The notes: generated by a model from the letters alone, not told the origin. A stretch of 6,439 nucleotides of DNA from an uncultured Collinsella sp. (GCA_902494815.1 CABUVB010000109.1:1-6439); one strand, 5' to 3'; positions 1-5,613 are shown, counted from the first letter of the stretch. Numbers and translations are program-made.

Positions 1-185
1 CCACCATGTGTGCGGCGCAGCTTGCCGGACTCGGCGAGCGCGTCTAGGTCGGCACGGGCGGTAACGGAGGACACGCCAAAGGTCTGGGCGATTTCTGCTA
101 CCTGCACCGAGGCGTTATGTTCGAGCATCTCCATGATGGCGGCACGACGCTCGTCGGCGAAAGCTCGGGTTGTTGCATGGGCCAT
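1..185 (-). CDS. DeoR-family transcriptional regulator (N-terminal part, cut by window edge)
   Basis: Reading down from ATG at 185, the first 61 codons give a typical DeoR-type winged helix-turn-helix. Residues 12-24 (DERRAAIM followed by an acidic helix) lead into the helix-turn-helix at about 27-51, with AEIAQTFGVSSVTARADLDA covering the turn and recognition helix. KLRRTHGG at the edge is the family's hallmark wing. The sugar-phosphate-binding domain would lie beyond the window. The start at 185 is favoured by GGAG five bases upstream; an in-frame ATG at 178 has no such support. The gene is divergent from the class II aldolase at 521, the usual arrangement for a DeoR repressor acting on sugar or polyol catabolic genes and sensing a phosphorylated intermediate. 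The ligand is not readable from this fragment. Confidence 0.9.
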   Translation of the reverse strand, partial: MAHATTRAFADERRAAIMEMLEHNASVQVAEIAQTFGVSSVTARADLDALAESGKLRRTHG

Positions 186-242
186 ATCTGCTCCATCATC
201 GTCTGAAATTTGCAGGAATTGTGTTGAGTCTATTTTCGTTCA

Positions 243-296
243 TTTTCTTTTTAAGTAAGAAAACGCCTTTCGATTACTTATCTTTTCTATAAAAGA
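243..296. promoter_or_regulatory. Overlapping palindromes, likely operator region of the DeoR/aldolase pair
   Basis: Three inverted repeats overlap or abut in this AT-rich block: TTTTCTT (243-249) with AAGAAAA (257-263); TAAGTAA (252-258) with TTACTTA (274-280), the core of an imperfect 29-bp palindrome centred at 266; and TCTTTT (281-286) with AAAAGA (291-296). DeoR-family operators such as AgaR and GlpR sites are commonly built from repeated TTTC/GAAA words, and TTTTCGTTCATTTTC at 232-247 has that look. The block lies between the divergent DeoR and aldolase genes. Binding by this DeoR protein is inferred. Confidence 0.45.
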
Positions 297-314
297 AAGA
301 CGCTGAACGCTCAA
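286..314 (-). promoter_or_regulatory. Candidate sigma-70-type promoter for the DeoR gene
   Basis: On the minus strand, TTGAGC (314-309) and TATAGA (291-286) are separated by exactly 17 bases. Each matches four of six consensus positions. Transcription would start near 279, leaving a leader of about 95 bases before the ATG at 185. The -10 box lies inside a small palindrome (281-296), so a repressor bound there would block it. This is a pattern match only. Confidence 0.3.
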
Positions 315-442
315 AATTCAATATCGAACATGTCCACTCGGCTCAAATTCCTTCCGTTTACTTTTCAAAAACGACTGTATTGACCTGCATGGGCTCAATA
401 TCTCGCGCGTGTAAAGCCGCTGAATTTCATACAATGAGCGCA

Positions 443-467
443 GTAAAACGCAAGGTAAAACGCCTTG
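443..467 (+). repeat. 9-bp direct repeat plus small hairpin in the aldolase leader
   Basis: GTAAAACGC occurs at 443-451 and 455-463, in step by 12 bases. The word AAAACGCC recurs at 260-267 inside the upstream palindrome. CAAGG (451-455) can pair with CCTTG (463-467) around a seven-base loop. TACAAT at 430-435 is a fair -10 box, but I see no good -35 box at the right distance. These could be regulator half-sites or a leader structure; nothing proves either. Confidence 0.25.
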
Positions 468-520
468 TGAACAACTACGCCCGATGTCCAGATGCGGGCG
501 AGGGAGAGGAGCAAACGCTC

Positions 521-1378
521 ATGGCACTTGTTACCACCGAAAAGATGCTCAAGGACGCTCAGGCCGGCCACTACGCCGTCGGCGCGTTCAACGTCGAGAA
601 CCTCGAGTTTGTTATGGCCGTTCTGGCCGCTGCCGAGGAGACCAAGTCCCCCGTCATCATGCAGACCACCCCGGGCACCATCAAGACCGCTGGTCTGGAC
701 TACTTCTACGGCATGGTCAAGGCTGCTGCCGAGCGCGCTTCCGTGCCCGTCGCTCTGCACCTCGATCACGGCGATGGCTATGACCGCTGCATGCAGGCTT
801 TCCGCACGGGCTACACCTCTGTCATGATCGACGGTTCGCACGAGTCCTTCGAGGACAACATCGCCCTGACCAAGTCCGTCGCCGATGCTGGCCGCGCCAT
901 GGGCGTGCCCGTCGAGGCAGAGCTCGGCAAGGTTGGCGGCAAGGAGGACGACGGTCCCGCGGTTGAGGGCGAGAGCCCCTACACCGATCCGGCTGAGGCC
1001 AAGGAGTTCGTCGAGCGCACTGGCTGCACCTCTCTCGCTATTGGCGTTGGCACCAGCCACGGTGTGTACACGAGCGATCCGCACATCGAGCAGTCCGTGG
1101 TCAAGGCCATCCGCGACGCCGTCGACGTGCCGCTGGTTCTGCACGGCACCTCCGGTGTGCCCGATGAGCAGGTTGCCGAGGCTGTGAAGAACGGCATCTG
1201 CAAGGTTAACTACGCCACCGAGCTGCGTCAGGCCTACACCAAGGGCTTCATGGCCTACATGGCCGAGAACCCCGCCTGCTTCGATCCCAAGAAGCCGGCC
1301 AAGGAGGGTATGCGTGAGATCACCGAGCTGGTTAAGATCCGCATGACCAACCTCAACTCCGTGGGCAAAGCAGAGTAA
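521..1378 (+). CDS. Class II aldolase, tagatose/fructose-bisphosphate type (GatY/KbaY/FbaA family)
   Basis: This cytoplasmic zinc enzyme should cleave a ketose 1,6-bisphosphate (tagatose- or fructose-bisphosphate) to dihydroxyacetone phosphate and glyceraldehyde 3-phosphate. The 285-residue length matches GatY/KbaY/AgaY. Visible motifs are HLDHG at 80-84 (catalytic Asp82, zinc ligand His83), IDGSH at 103-107, VEAELGKVGGKEDD at 131-144, GTSHG at 177-181 (zinc ligand His180), LHGTSG at 207-212 (zinc ligand His208) and CKVNYATEL at 227-235. Residue numbers agree with the E. coli tagatose-bisphosphate aldolases. The start at 521 has GAGGAG at 506-511, nine bases upstream. The frame is open back to 380, but the extra residues are not family-like. 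The divergent DeoR regulator favours a role in galactitol, tagatose or amino-sugar breakdown, though glycolytic use in some Gram-positives is also possible. Sequence alone does not settle the substrate epimer, so I give no symbol. Confidence 0.95.
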   Translation: MALVTTEKMLKDAQAGHYAVGAFNVENLEFVMAVLAAAEETKSPVIMQTTPGTIKTAGLDYFYGMVKAAAERASVPVALHLDHGDGYDRCMQAFRTGYTSVMIDGSHESFEDNIALTKSVADAGRAMGVPVEAELGKVGGKEDDGPAVEGESPYTDPAEAKEFVERTGCTSLAIGVGTSHGVYTSDPHIEQSVVKAIRDAVDVPLVLHGTSGVPDEQVAEAVKNGICKVNYATELRQAYTKGFMAYMAENPACFDPKKPAKEGMREITELVKIRMTNLNSVGKAE

Positions 1379-1411
1379 CAGCAAGGGTACTCCGACTCGC
1401 TACATATCCCG

Positions 1412-1536
1412 GGGAGGGACGATGGCTTAGTTCCCCAATCGTCCTCGGGCATGCAAAAAGCCTCGTTGCGCACTTCGTGCGGCGAGGCTTTTTGCCCCCT
1501 GCGGAAAGATTGGGGAACTAAGCCCTCGTCCCTCCC
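1412..1536. repeat. 125-bp nested palindrome with 29-bp inverted arms
   Basis: The left arm 1412-1440 and right arm 1508-1536 are reverse complements at 28 of 29 positions; the only mismatch is T1423 against C1525. They enclose 67 bases that hold a second strong hairpin (1455-1493). The arms carry the word TTAGTTCCCCAATC. The element fills the gap between the convergent aldolase and HAD genes. No target-site duplication is visible just outside the arms (1403-1411 versus 1537-1545). It could be an elaborate two-way terminator, a small non-autonomous inverted-repeat element that carries a terminator, or a family of genomic palindromes. Only the structure is certain. Confidence 0.85.
1455..1493. 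terminator. Bidirectional intrinsic terminator
   Basis: AAAAAGCCTCG (1455-1465) pairs perfectly with CGAGGCTTTTT (1483-1493). Inside the loop, CGCAC (1469-1473) pairs with GTGCG (1477-1481) around TTC, giving a tall, GC-rich stem followed by five T on either strand. It lies between two converging genes, the aldolase ending at 1378 and the HAD gene ending at 1600, so it can stop transcription from both sides. Confidence 0.9.
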
Positions 1537-1599
1537 AGGTTGACCTACTCGAGGTCGTCGCCCTTGTGGCGTTGGGGCTGAAAGGGTGGGACGCGTGGG

Positions 1600-2223
1600 T
1601 TATTTGGTTGTTAGGGTTAACAGGTCGTTGGGGGTTTCGAGGTTGTAGGTGGCATTTGGGATGTCTTGGTGTGATCCCCATGCTGCTCTGGCAAAACTGA
1701 CCCCTGCCGAAGTTGCGCATTGTTCGTCGTAGACGGTGTCGCCAACGTAGACGACGTTGCCAGGATTCGCGCCCGTACGCCGGAGATATTCGAGCATGGG
1801 TGCGGGTGCGGGTTTATGTTCGGTTGTGTCTTCGACAAGGATGATGTGCTCAAAATACTTATCGAAACCAAGGGGTGCAATTTCTTTTGCGTATTCGTCG
1901 CGCGCACGTGAGGAGACAATGCCAAGTTTGCAGCCGTTGTTGGCGAGTGTTGCGATGACTTCAAGCAAACCTGGAAACACGCTGATGGTGCTTTTAAAGC
2001 TGGCGGCAACTTGGCACCAGCGATCCAACGTTGCCTGCGAGTAGATTCCAAGTTTCTCAAGGGCATCCGTGCCGGGTATGCCGAGGGCAAATTCAAGCTC
2101 GTGTCGGGGGAGCGTTTTGCCGGTCTCTTCTTGGACAATCTGGACAAGCGATGATAGAACGCTTTCTTCTGTATCTGCCAATGTCCCATCAACGTCAAAT
2201 ACGATATGGTCAAAGTGCTTCAT
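1600..2223 (-). CDS. HAD-superfamily phosphatase (subfamily IA, phosphoglycolate phosphatase/PpaX-like)
   Basis: This 207-residue soluble hydrolase has all four HAD motifs. Motif I is DVDGTLADT (Asp10 nucleophile, Asp12 acid/base). Motif II is VSSRAR (Ser104 or Ser105). Motif III is Lys137 in HKPAPAP. Motif IV is GDTVYDEQ (Asp162 and Asp166, magnesium ligands). Residues 14-85 form the helical cap of subfamily IA. Family members remove phosphate from small phosphorylated metabolites such as 2-phosphoglycolate, sugar phosphates or pyrophosphate; the substrate cannot be read here. The ATG at 2223 is preceded by GAGAGGAG with seven bases between, an excellent ribosome site. The AraC regulator ends 56 bases upstream on the same strand with no terminator between, suggesting co-transcription. 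Codon choice is less GC-biased than in the aldolase. Confidence 0.92.
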   Translation of the reverse strand: MKHFDHIVFDVDGTLADTEESVLSSLVQIVQEETGKTLPRHELEFALGIPGTDALEKLGIYSQATLDRWCQVAASFKSTISVFPGLLEVIATLANNGCKLGIVSSRARDEYAKEIAPLGFDKYFEHIILVEDTTEHKPAPAPMLEYLRRTGANPGNVVYVGDTVYDEQCATSAGVSFARAAWGSHQDIPNATYNLETPNDLLTLTTK

Positions 2224-2279
2224 ATGATTGCTCCTCTCTGTTGTTTGCCTGCAAGTTTGATGCGGTGACAGAAGAAAGG

Positions 2280-3218
2280 CTAGCGGGATTTCTGTCTGGT
2301 GCTATCGAGATTCTGCCTCGCTGCTCGATAGCTCGAAGGAGTGCATCCCATTTGTTCTTTAAATACCTGGCCAAGATGGCTTGCTGTCGCAAAGCCGCAT
2401 TGGCGCGCGACCGTCTGTACCGTTCGCGTGGTGTGTGCCAAGAGCTTGCAAGCACGGTTTATACGGTATGCGCGCAGATATGCCGCCGGGGTCGTTCCTG
2501 CGCAAGCTTCGATAATGCGGTAACACTCTCTTTCGCTTACGCCGGCTGCAGATGCCATTTGGGGCACATCTATAGCGGCTGCATAGTTTGCGCGGATATA
2601 GTTCAGGATTGCCTTGAACTGTACGTCGCGGTTGGTCATCCAAGAGGCGTTGTCGGAGGAAAAGAGCGGTTCGGCCTTGGCGTAAATCTGAATCCAGAGC
2701 TCTGACAAGCTATTCCGAAGCGCCATCTCGTTCTGCGGCCGTTGAAGGTCGTGGTTAAAGGAACTCTTTAGCAAATCGATAAAGGGCATATCGTCGGGGT
2801 TGGTGGGCGACCATTTGAGCACATCGACGCCTCGACATTGCAGCAAAGGATTGATATAGCGCTTTTGAAGGCGTCCCGCGGGATCGCCGAGCATCGACGG
2901 CTGAAAGATATGCAGCATTTGAATGGCTGGCGCCGAATTGGGCGATTGCAGCGTGCTGTGCAAAACGCCGCCGTTGATAAAGCCGGCGGACCCTTCCTCA
3001 AAGCGTACGTGCTCATGAGCCGCGCGCGTTCGATAGTCAATCGCTCCCTGCTCCATGTAGAAAAGCTCAACTTCGGAATGCCAGTGCCAGGGGACGGAAT
3101 TGCCCGGATAGCGAGCGAATTCTGCGCGTTCGGCAATATAGGGCCAGTCTTCGGCGGTCTCGGGAAACGCTTCCTCGCGTCCTCCGCGGTGCAATTCTAT
3201 GTGATCCATGTTTCGCAT
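2280..3218 (-). CDS. AraC-family transcriptional regulator with N-terminal cupin domain
   Basis: This 312-residue protein has the usual AraC layout. An N-terminal cupin-like ligand domain spans about residues 25-110, with HWHSEVELFYMEQG at 45-58 carrying His45, His47 and Glu51. A linker region follows, then the paired helix-turn-helix DNA-binding domain at about 200-300. The first helix-turn-helix is at 216-236 (VPQMASAAGVSERECYRII) and the second at 267-298 (TVARQCGFATASHLGQVFKEQMG then CTPSSYR), the family signature. It is probably a sugar-responsive activator, but the ligand is unknown. Two starts are possible: ATG at 3218, and ATG at 3209 three codons later; neither has a Shine-Dalgarno sequence. 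A TATACT box at 3230-3225 would place transcript initiation at or near 3218, so the message may be leaderless. The HAD phosphatase follows and is a likely co-transcribed partner. Confidence 0.93.
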   Translation of the reverse strand: MRNMDHIELHRGGREEAFPETAEDWPYIAERAEFARYPGNSVPWHWHSEVELFYMEQGAIDYRTRAAHEHVRFEEGSAGFINGGVLHSTLQSPNSAPAIQMLHIFQPSMLGDPAGRLQKRYINPLLQCRGVDVLKWSPTNPDDMPFIDLLKSSFNHDLQRPQNEMALRNSLSELWIQIYAKAEPLFSSDNASWMTNRDVQFKAILNYIRANYAAAIDVPQMASAAGVSERECYRIIEACAGTTPAAYLRAYRINRACKLLAHTTRTVQTVARQCGFATASHLGQVFKEQMGCTPSSYRAARQNLDSTRQKSR

Positions 3219-3224
3219 GGCATC

Positions 3225-3230
3225 AGTATA
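3225..3230 (-). promoter_or_regulatory. Candidate -10 box for a leaderless AraC transcript
   Basis: On the minus strand TATACT matches five of six -10 consensus positions. Its 3' end lies six bases before the ATG at 3218, so initiation would fall at the start codon. I see no convincing -35 box and no extended -10 TG. Leaderless messages are common in Actinobacteria, which makes the reading plausible but unproven. Confidence 0.3.
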
Positions 3231-3243
3231 AAGCGCGATGGGC

Positions 3244-3453
3244 TTAGATTGCTCTTGCCTGTTCGGGGAACGCCTTGTCTAGGGATGCTTGGAGCTTTTC
3301 GAAGGATGCTCGCAAGTTGTGGCTCTGGTCGGTTGACCGTTTGGCTTTTGTGGTGGGGGAGTCGAGGAGGCCGTTTCTCTGTGTCGGGGGGAAGGAGAAA
3401 AGATCTGCATGTTTTAGGGATGGCTGCTGTGCTGCGTCATTGGAAGAATGCAT
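3244..3453 (-). CDS. Hypothetical 69-residue protein
   Basis: I do not recognise this small ORF. It reads as a hydrophilic protein with no membrane segment or signal peptide. Its first half is rich in Ser, Pro, Gln and Thr, and its last 25 residues (about 45-69, around RASFEKLQASLDKAF) look like an amphipathic helix. The ATG at 3453 has GAGGAGG ten bases upstream and follows the stop codon of an upstream open frame (TAA, 3458-3456) by only two bases, which resembles translational coupling in an operon. Its stop is 25 bases before the AraC start. The plus-strand frames over the same bases are rich in Trp and Cys and look less like protein. It could be a real small gene, a fragment of a larger decayed gene, or chance. 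Confidence 0.4.
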   Translation of the reverse strand: MHSSNDAAQQPSLKHADLFSFPPTQRNGLLDSPTTKAKRSTDQSHNLRASFEKLQASLDKAFPEQARAI

Positions 3454-3455
3454 GC

Positions 3456-3650
3456 TTATGCGGCCTCCTCGATGTCCACCAAAAGGTTGCGCACGGGGTG
3501 TGCTGCTAGGTCCCGTGCGTTGGCAGTATTATGCCGCGGCTGTTGCAAAGAAGCGCTAAAGAAAGGCTTAATGAGGTTTGACGTTGCTATGAAACCGCAG
3601 GTCAAAGCTATTGAGTAACACTCTTGAAAGGTTGGGGGCTTAAGGGCTTT
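3456..3650 (-). pseudogene. Possible C-terminal remnant of a decayed gene
   Basis: A minus-strand frame is open from just after an in-frame TAG near 3653 to TAA at 3458-3456 and contains no ATG. Only weak TTG or GTG candidates without a ribosome site are present. Its last 20 or so residues, TANARDLAAHPVRNLLVDIE then EAA, look like a normal soluble C-terminal helix, unlike the earlier part. Phd/YefM-type antitoxins end in a loosely similar pattern, but the resemblance is too weak to name the family. The tight junction with the 69-residue ORF suggests an operon whose first gene has lost its 5' end. Confidence 0.25.
3490..3519. repeat. 8-bp perfect inverted repeat
   Basis: CGCACGGG (3490-3497) and CCCGTGCG (3512-3519) flank 14 bases. 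There is no T-run on either side, so it does not look like an intrinsic terminator. It falls inside the possible gene remnant, about 35 bases upstream of the 69-residue ORF. It may be an operator or a chance pairing within codons. Confidence 0.35.
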
Positions 3651-3707
3651 CTAAGGTTTATGGCGCGGATGTGGCTCGCCTGTGTGGGGCGTGTGGGCGG
3701 CTCGTTC
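3520..3707. other. Gene-poor gap downstream of the Nudix-Vsr gene
   Basis: Apart from the ATG-less open frame noted above, I find no RNA gene, no convincing promoter and no clear terminator for the Nudix-Vsr transcript that ends at 3708. The stretch may be decayed sequence. Confidence 0.4.
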
Positions 3708-4679
3708 CTAGTGCTGCGGCTCTGCGGCCCGCACCTGCTCGATGACCTTTTCCATCGTGGCGTCGATGCGGTCTTTCTTGAGCTCGCATTCCCAGATGGT
3801 TATGGGCGTCCAGCCCATTTGAGTGAGTGCTGCCACGGCAGCGCGGTCGCGCTCGACGTTGCGACGGAACTTTGCCTCCCAAAACTCAACGTTGCGCTTG
3901 GGCTGGCTAGGGTTGCATTTGGGGCAGCGGTGCCAAAAACAGCCGTTGACGAAGATGGCGATCTTGCGGCCGGGGAAGGCGATGTCGGGTTTTCCGGGCA
4001 CCTTCCATTCCAGACGGTACCCCGTAAGGCCTGCGGCGCGCAGGCGCCGTCGTACGAGCAGCTCGGGCTTGGTGTTGGCGCGTTTGTTGCCCTTCATGGA
4101 CTTTTTGATGGCGGCGCGACGGCGGACCAGTTCGCGCTCGTCAGCGGAGAGGTCCGAGGTATCGATGCCGTCGAGCAGGCCGGGCTTGGGACGCTTCTTG
4201 CTGCGGCGCTTAGGTGCGCGCTTGGGTTTGGTGGTGGCCTCGGCGTCGTTGGCAGTGCCGTTGGCCTCAAGCCGATCTTCCTTCAGCTCAATCAGGGCAT
4301 CAATGAGCCCCTTGTCAGCGGGCATCCATTCCACCGTGGCAAGCGAGGTACGCGGAATCCAGCGGATATCGAGCTGGCGGTCGTGCTTCTGGGGCTCGCC
4401 AGACCCTTTGGTCAGCGAGCAGTAGTAACACTCCATGGAGAGATGAAAATCGGGGTAGTCATACTCAACGGTGTAGAAATCGCGCAGGTTGGTGACTTTG
4501 ACCTGCAGCTCTTCCATAAGTTCGCGTCGCACGGCGTCTTCGGGCGACTCGCCGCGCATGAGCTTGCCACCGGGAAACTCCCAAAGTCCCTGCATGTCGC
4601 CATAGCCGCGCTGCACGGCAAGCAGCTCATCGGATCCTTCCTTGCGAATGATCCCAGCGGCAACATGAACAGTCTTCAA
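3708..4679 (-). CDS. Nudix hydrolase - Vsr endonuclease fusion protein
   Basis: One uninterrupted 323-residue frame joins two DNA-hygiene enzymes. Residues 1-135 are a MutT/NudG-type Nudix domain: LWEFPGGK at 32-39, and a Nudix box from Gly38 through Glu44, Arg52-Glu53 and Glu56-Glu57, with Gln59 in place of the usual Gly. PAD at 120-122 sits where MutT has the 8-oxoguanine-reading Asn. Residues 136-195 are a linker with a Lys/Arg/Pro-rich patch at 151-167. Residues 195-315 match very-short-patch repair endonuclease Vsr: NTKPE (Glu206), GKPD (Asp232), GCFWHRCPKC at 246-255 (His250), NVERD (Asp278) and WEC (Cys298). Cys247, Cys252, Cys255 and Cys298 fit the structural zinc site. The position of E. 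coli Vsr His64 is Asn245. The start is TTG at 4679, with GGGAGG seven bases upstream and no suitable ATG. Upstream codons overlap the divergent ABC gene and are excluded. The likely role is removal of damaged or modified dNTPs and nicking at T:G mismatches. No cytosine methylase is in the window. Confidence 0.9.
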   Translation of the reverse strand: MKTVHVAAGIIRKEGSDELLAVQRGYGDMQGLWEFPGGKLMRGESPEDAVRRELMEELQVKVTNLRDFYTVEYDYPDFHLSMECYYCSLTKGSGEPQKHDRQLDIRWIPRTSLATVEWMPADKGLIDALIELKEDRLEANGTANDAEATTKPKRAPKRRSKKRPKPGLLDGIDTSDLSADERELVRRRAAIKKSMKGNKRANTKPELLVRRRLRAAGLTGYRLEWKVPGKPDIAFPGRKIAIFVNGCFWHRCPKCNPSQPKRNVEFWEAKFRRNVERDRAAVAALTQMGWTPITIWECELKKDRIDATMEKVIEQVRAAEPQH

Positions 4680-4715
4680 CAGGAGTCCTCCCTCAACATC
4701 AATACGTAACAGGGT

Positions 4716-4771
4716 GGCTACCCGTACCTTACACAACGGTAAGGCAAGCGTAAGCCATATCGATGGTAGCC
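4716..4771. promoter_or_regulatory. Nested inverted repeats between the Nudix-Vsr gene and the ABC operon
   Basis: GGCTACC (4716-4722) pairs with GGTAGCC (4765-4771). Between them, CCTTAC (4727-4732) pairs with GTAAGG (4739-4744). GTAAG is also repeated directly at 4739 and 4750, an 11-base step typical of response-regulator half-sites. The region lies between divergent starts at 4679 and 4828 and probably holds both promoters, but I cannot place good -35/-10 pairs. Regulator binding is inferred. Confidence 0.4.
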
Positions 4772-4779
4772 GACTCGTC

Positions 4780-4817
4780 TTCTTGCGACTATAGATGCCG
4801 TAGACTAATCGCAAGAA
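4780..4817 (+). promoter_or_regulatory. 9-bp inverted repeat just upstream of the ABC ATPase start
   Basis: TTCTTGCGA (4780-4788) and TCGCAAGAA (4809-4817) are perfect reverse complements 20 bases apart. The right arm runs into the ribosome site AAGGA (4817-4821), six bases before ATG 4828. It could be an operator or, if transcribed, a leader hairpin that limits access to the ribosome site. Confidence 0.45.
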
Positions 4818-4827
4818 AGGACTCGGT

Positions 4828-5613
4828 ATGCAAACCACGCACATGGCGACCCCGGTACTGGAGGTCGCGCATCTCGAAAAGGTATATGGAGCGCTGGGCA
4901 ACGTGACCCGCGCGCTCAACGACGTCAGCTTTACCGTCAACCGCGGCGAATTTGTTGGCATCATGGGCGCTTCGGGCTCGGGCAAGTCGACGTTGCTCAA
5001 CTGCGTTTCGACCATCGATAGCGCCACAAGTGGCACGATCCGCATCAACGGCCAGGACGTAACACGCATGAAGCAGGCTAAGCTTTCGCAGTTCCGCCGC
5101 GAGGAGCTCGGCTTTATCTTCCAGGACTCCAACCTGCTCGATACGCTCACGGCACGCGAGAATATCGCCCTGCCGCTCACCATTGCCCGCACAAACTCGG
5201 CAGAGATCTCGACCCGTGTGCAGGATGTGGCAGCGCGCCTGTCTATCAGTCAGGTGCTCGACAAGTATCCCTACCAGATGTCCGGCGGTCAGCAGCAGCG
5301 CGTTGCCGCGGCTCGCGCGCTCGTCACCGACCCCACCATGATCATGGCCGACGAGCCCACCGGCGCCCTCGATTCCAAGAGCGCTCGCCTGCTGCTCGAG
5401 AGCCTGGAGGCCCTTAACCGCCGTCTGCGCGCCACCGTGCTCATGGTCACGCACGACAGCTTTGCCGCCAGCTACACGAGCCGTGTGCTGTTTATTCGTG
5501 ACGGCAAGATCTTCACCGAGCTGCGCCGCGGCGACACCGACCGCCGAGAGTTCTTCGACCGCATTATGGAGGTCGTTGCCATGATGGGCGGTGAGGGCTC
5601 CGATGCTCTGTAA
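4828..5613 (+). CDS. ABC transporter ATP-binding protein, MacB/Bce type
   Basis: This 261-residue ATPase powers the membrane permease encoded next. In order it shows Walker A GASGSGKST (47-55), Q-loop Gln99 in FIFQDSNLLD, the signature MSGGQQQR (151-158), Walker B MIMADEP (171-177, with Glu176 catalytic), the D-loop GALDSKS (179-185) and switch His209 in VTHD. The order and wording match the LolD/MacB/BceA group, which works with FtsX-type permeases in antimicrobial-peptide resistance or envelope stress. The C-terminal part after residue 230 includes RRGDTDRREFFDRIMEVV, typical of the Bce-like branch. The ATG at 4828 has AAGGA six bases upstream. The permease start lies 11 bases inside the 3' end, so translation is probably coupled. 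The transported or sensed compound is unknown. Confidence 0.94.
   Translation: MQTTHMATPVLEVAHLEKVYGALGNVTRALNDVSFTVNRGEFVGIMGASGSGKSTLLNCVSTIDSATSGTIRINGQDVTRMKQAKLSQFRREELGFIFQDSNLLDTLTARENIALPLTIARTNSAEISTRVQDVAARLSISQVLDKYPYQMSGGQQQRVAAARALVTDPTMIMADEPTGALDSKSARLLLESLEALNRRLRATVLMVTHDSFAASYTSRVLFIRDGKIFTELRRGDTDRREFFDRIMEVVAMMGGEGSDAL

Noticed and set aside
258..272. Catabolite-repression (cre-like) site
   Set aside because: GAAAACGCCTTTC resembles a cre core but has one extra base between the half-sites and several mismatches; the host's use of CcpA is also doubtful.
380..520. N-terminal extension of the aldolase frame from ATG 380 or 434
   Set aside because: The aldolase family begins at the residue encoded at 521, GAGGAG sits at 506-511, and catalytic residue numbers fit the family only with the 521 start.
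1542..1556. Small hairpin GACCT/AGGTC after the nested palindrome
   Set aside because: Five-base arms with no T-run are within chance expectation, and the gap already holds a strong terminator.
3275..3559. Plus-strand ORF over the gap between the AraC and Nudix-Vsr genes
   Set aside because: It is rich in Trp, Cys and Arg without recognisable motifs and has no ribosome site; the minus-strand reading is more protein-like.
3624..4709. Long plus-strand ORF of 361 codons opposite the Nudix-Vsr gene
   Set aside because: It is the antisense shadow of a gene with clear Nudix and Vsr motifs; its own translation shows no coherent domain.
4680..5192. Upstream extension of the Nudix-Vsr frame giving a 494-residue protein
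   Set aside because: It would overlap the divergent ABC ATPase gene, is not Nudix-like before residue 172, and ignores the strong ribosome site in front of TTG 4679.
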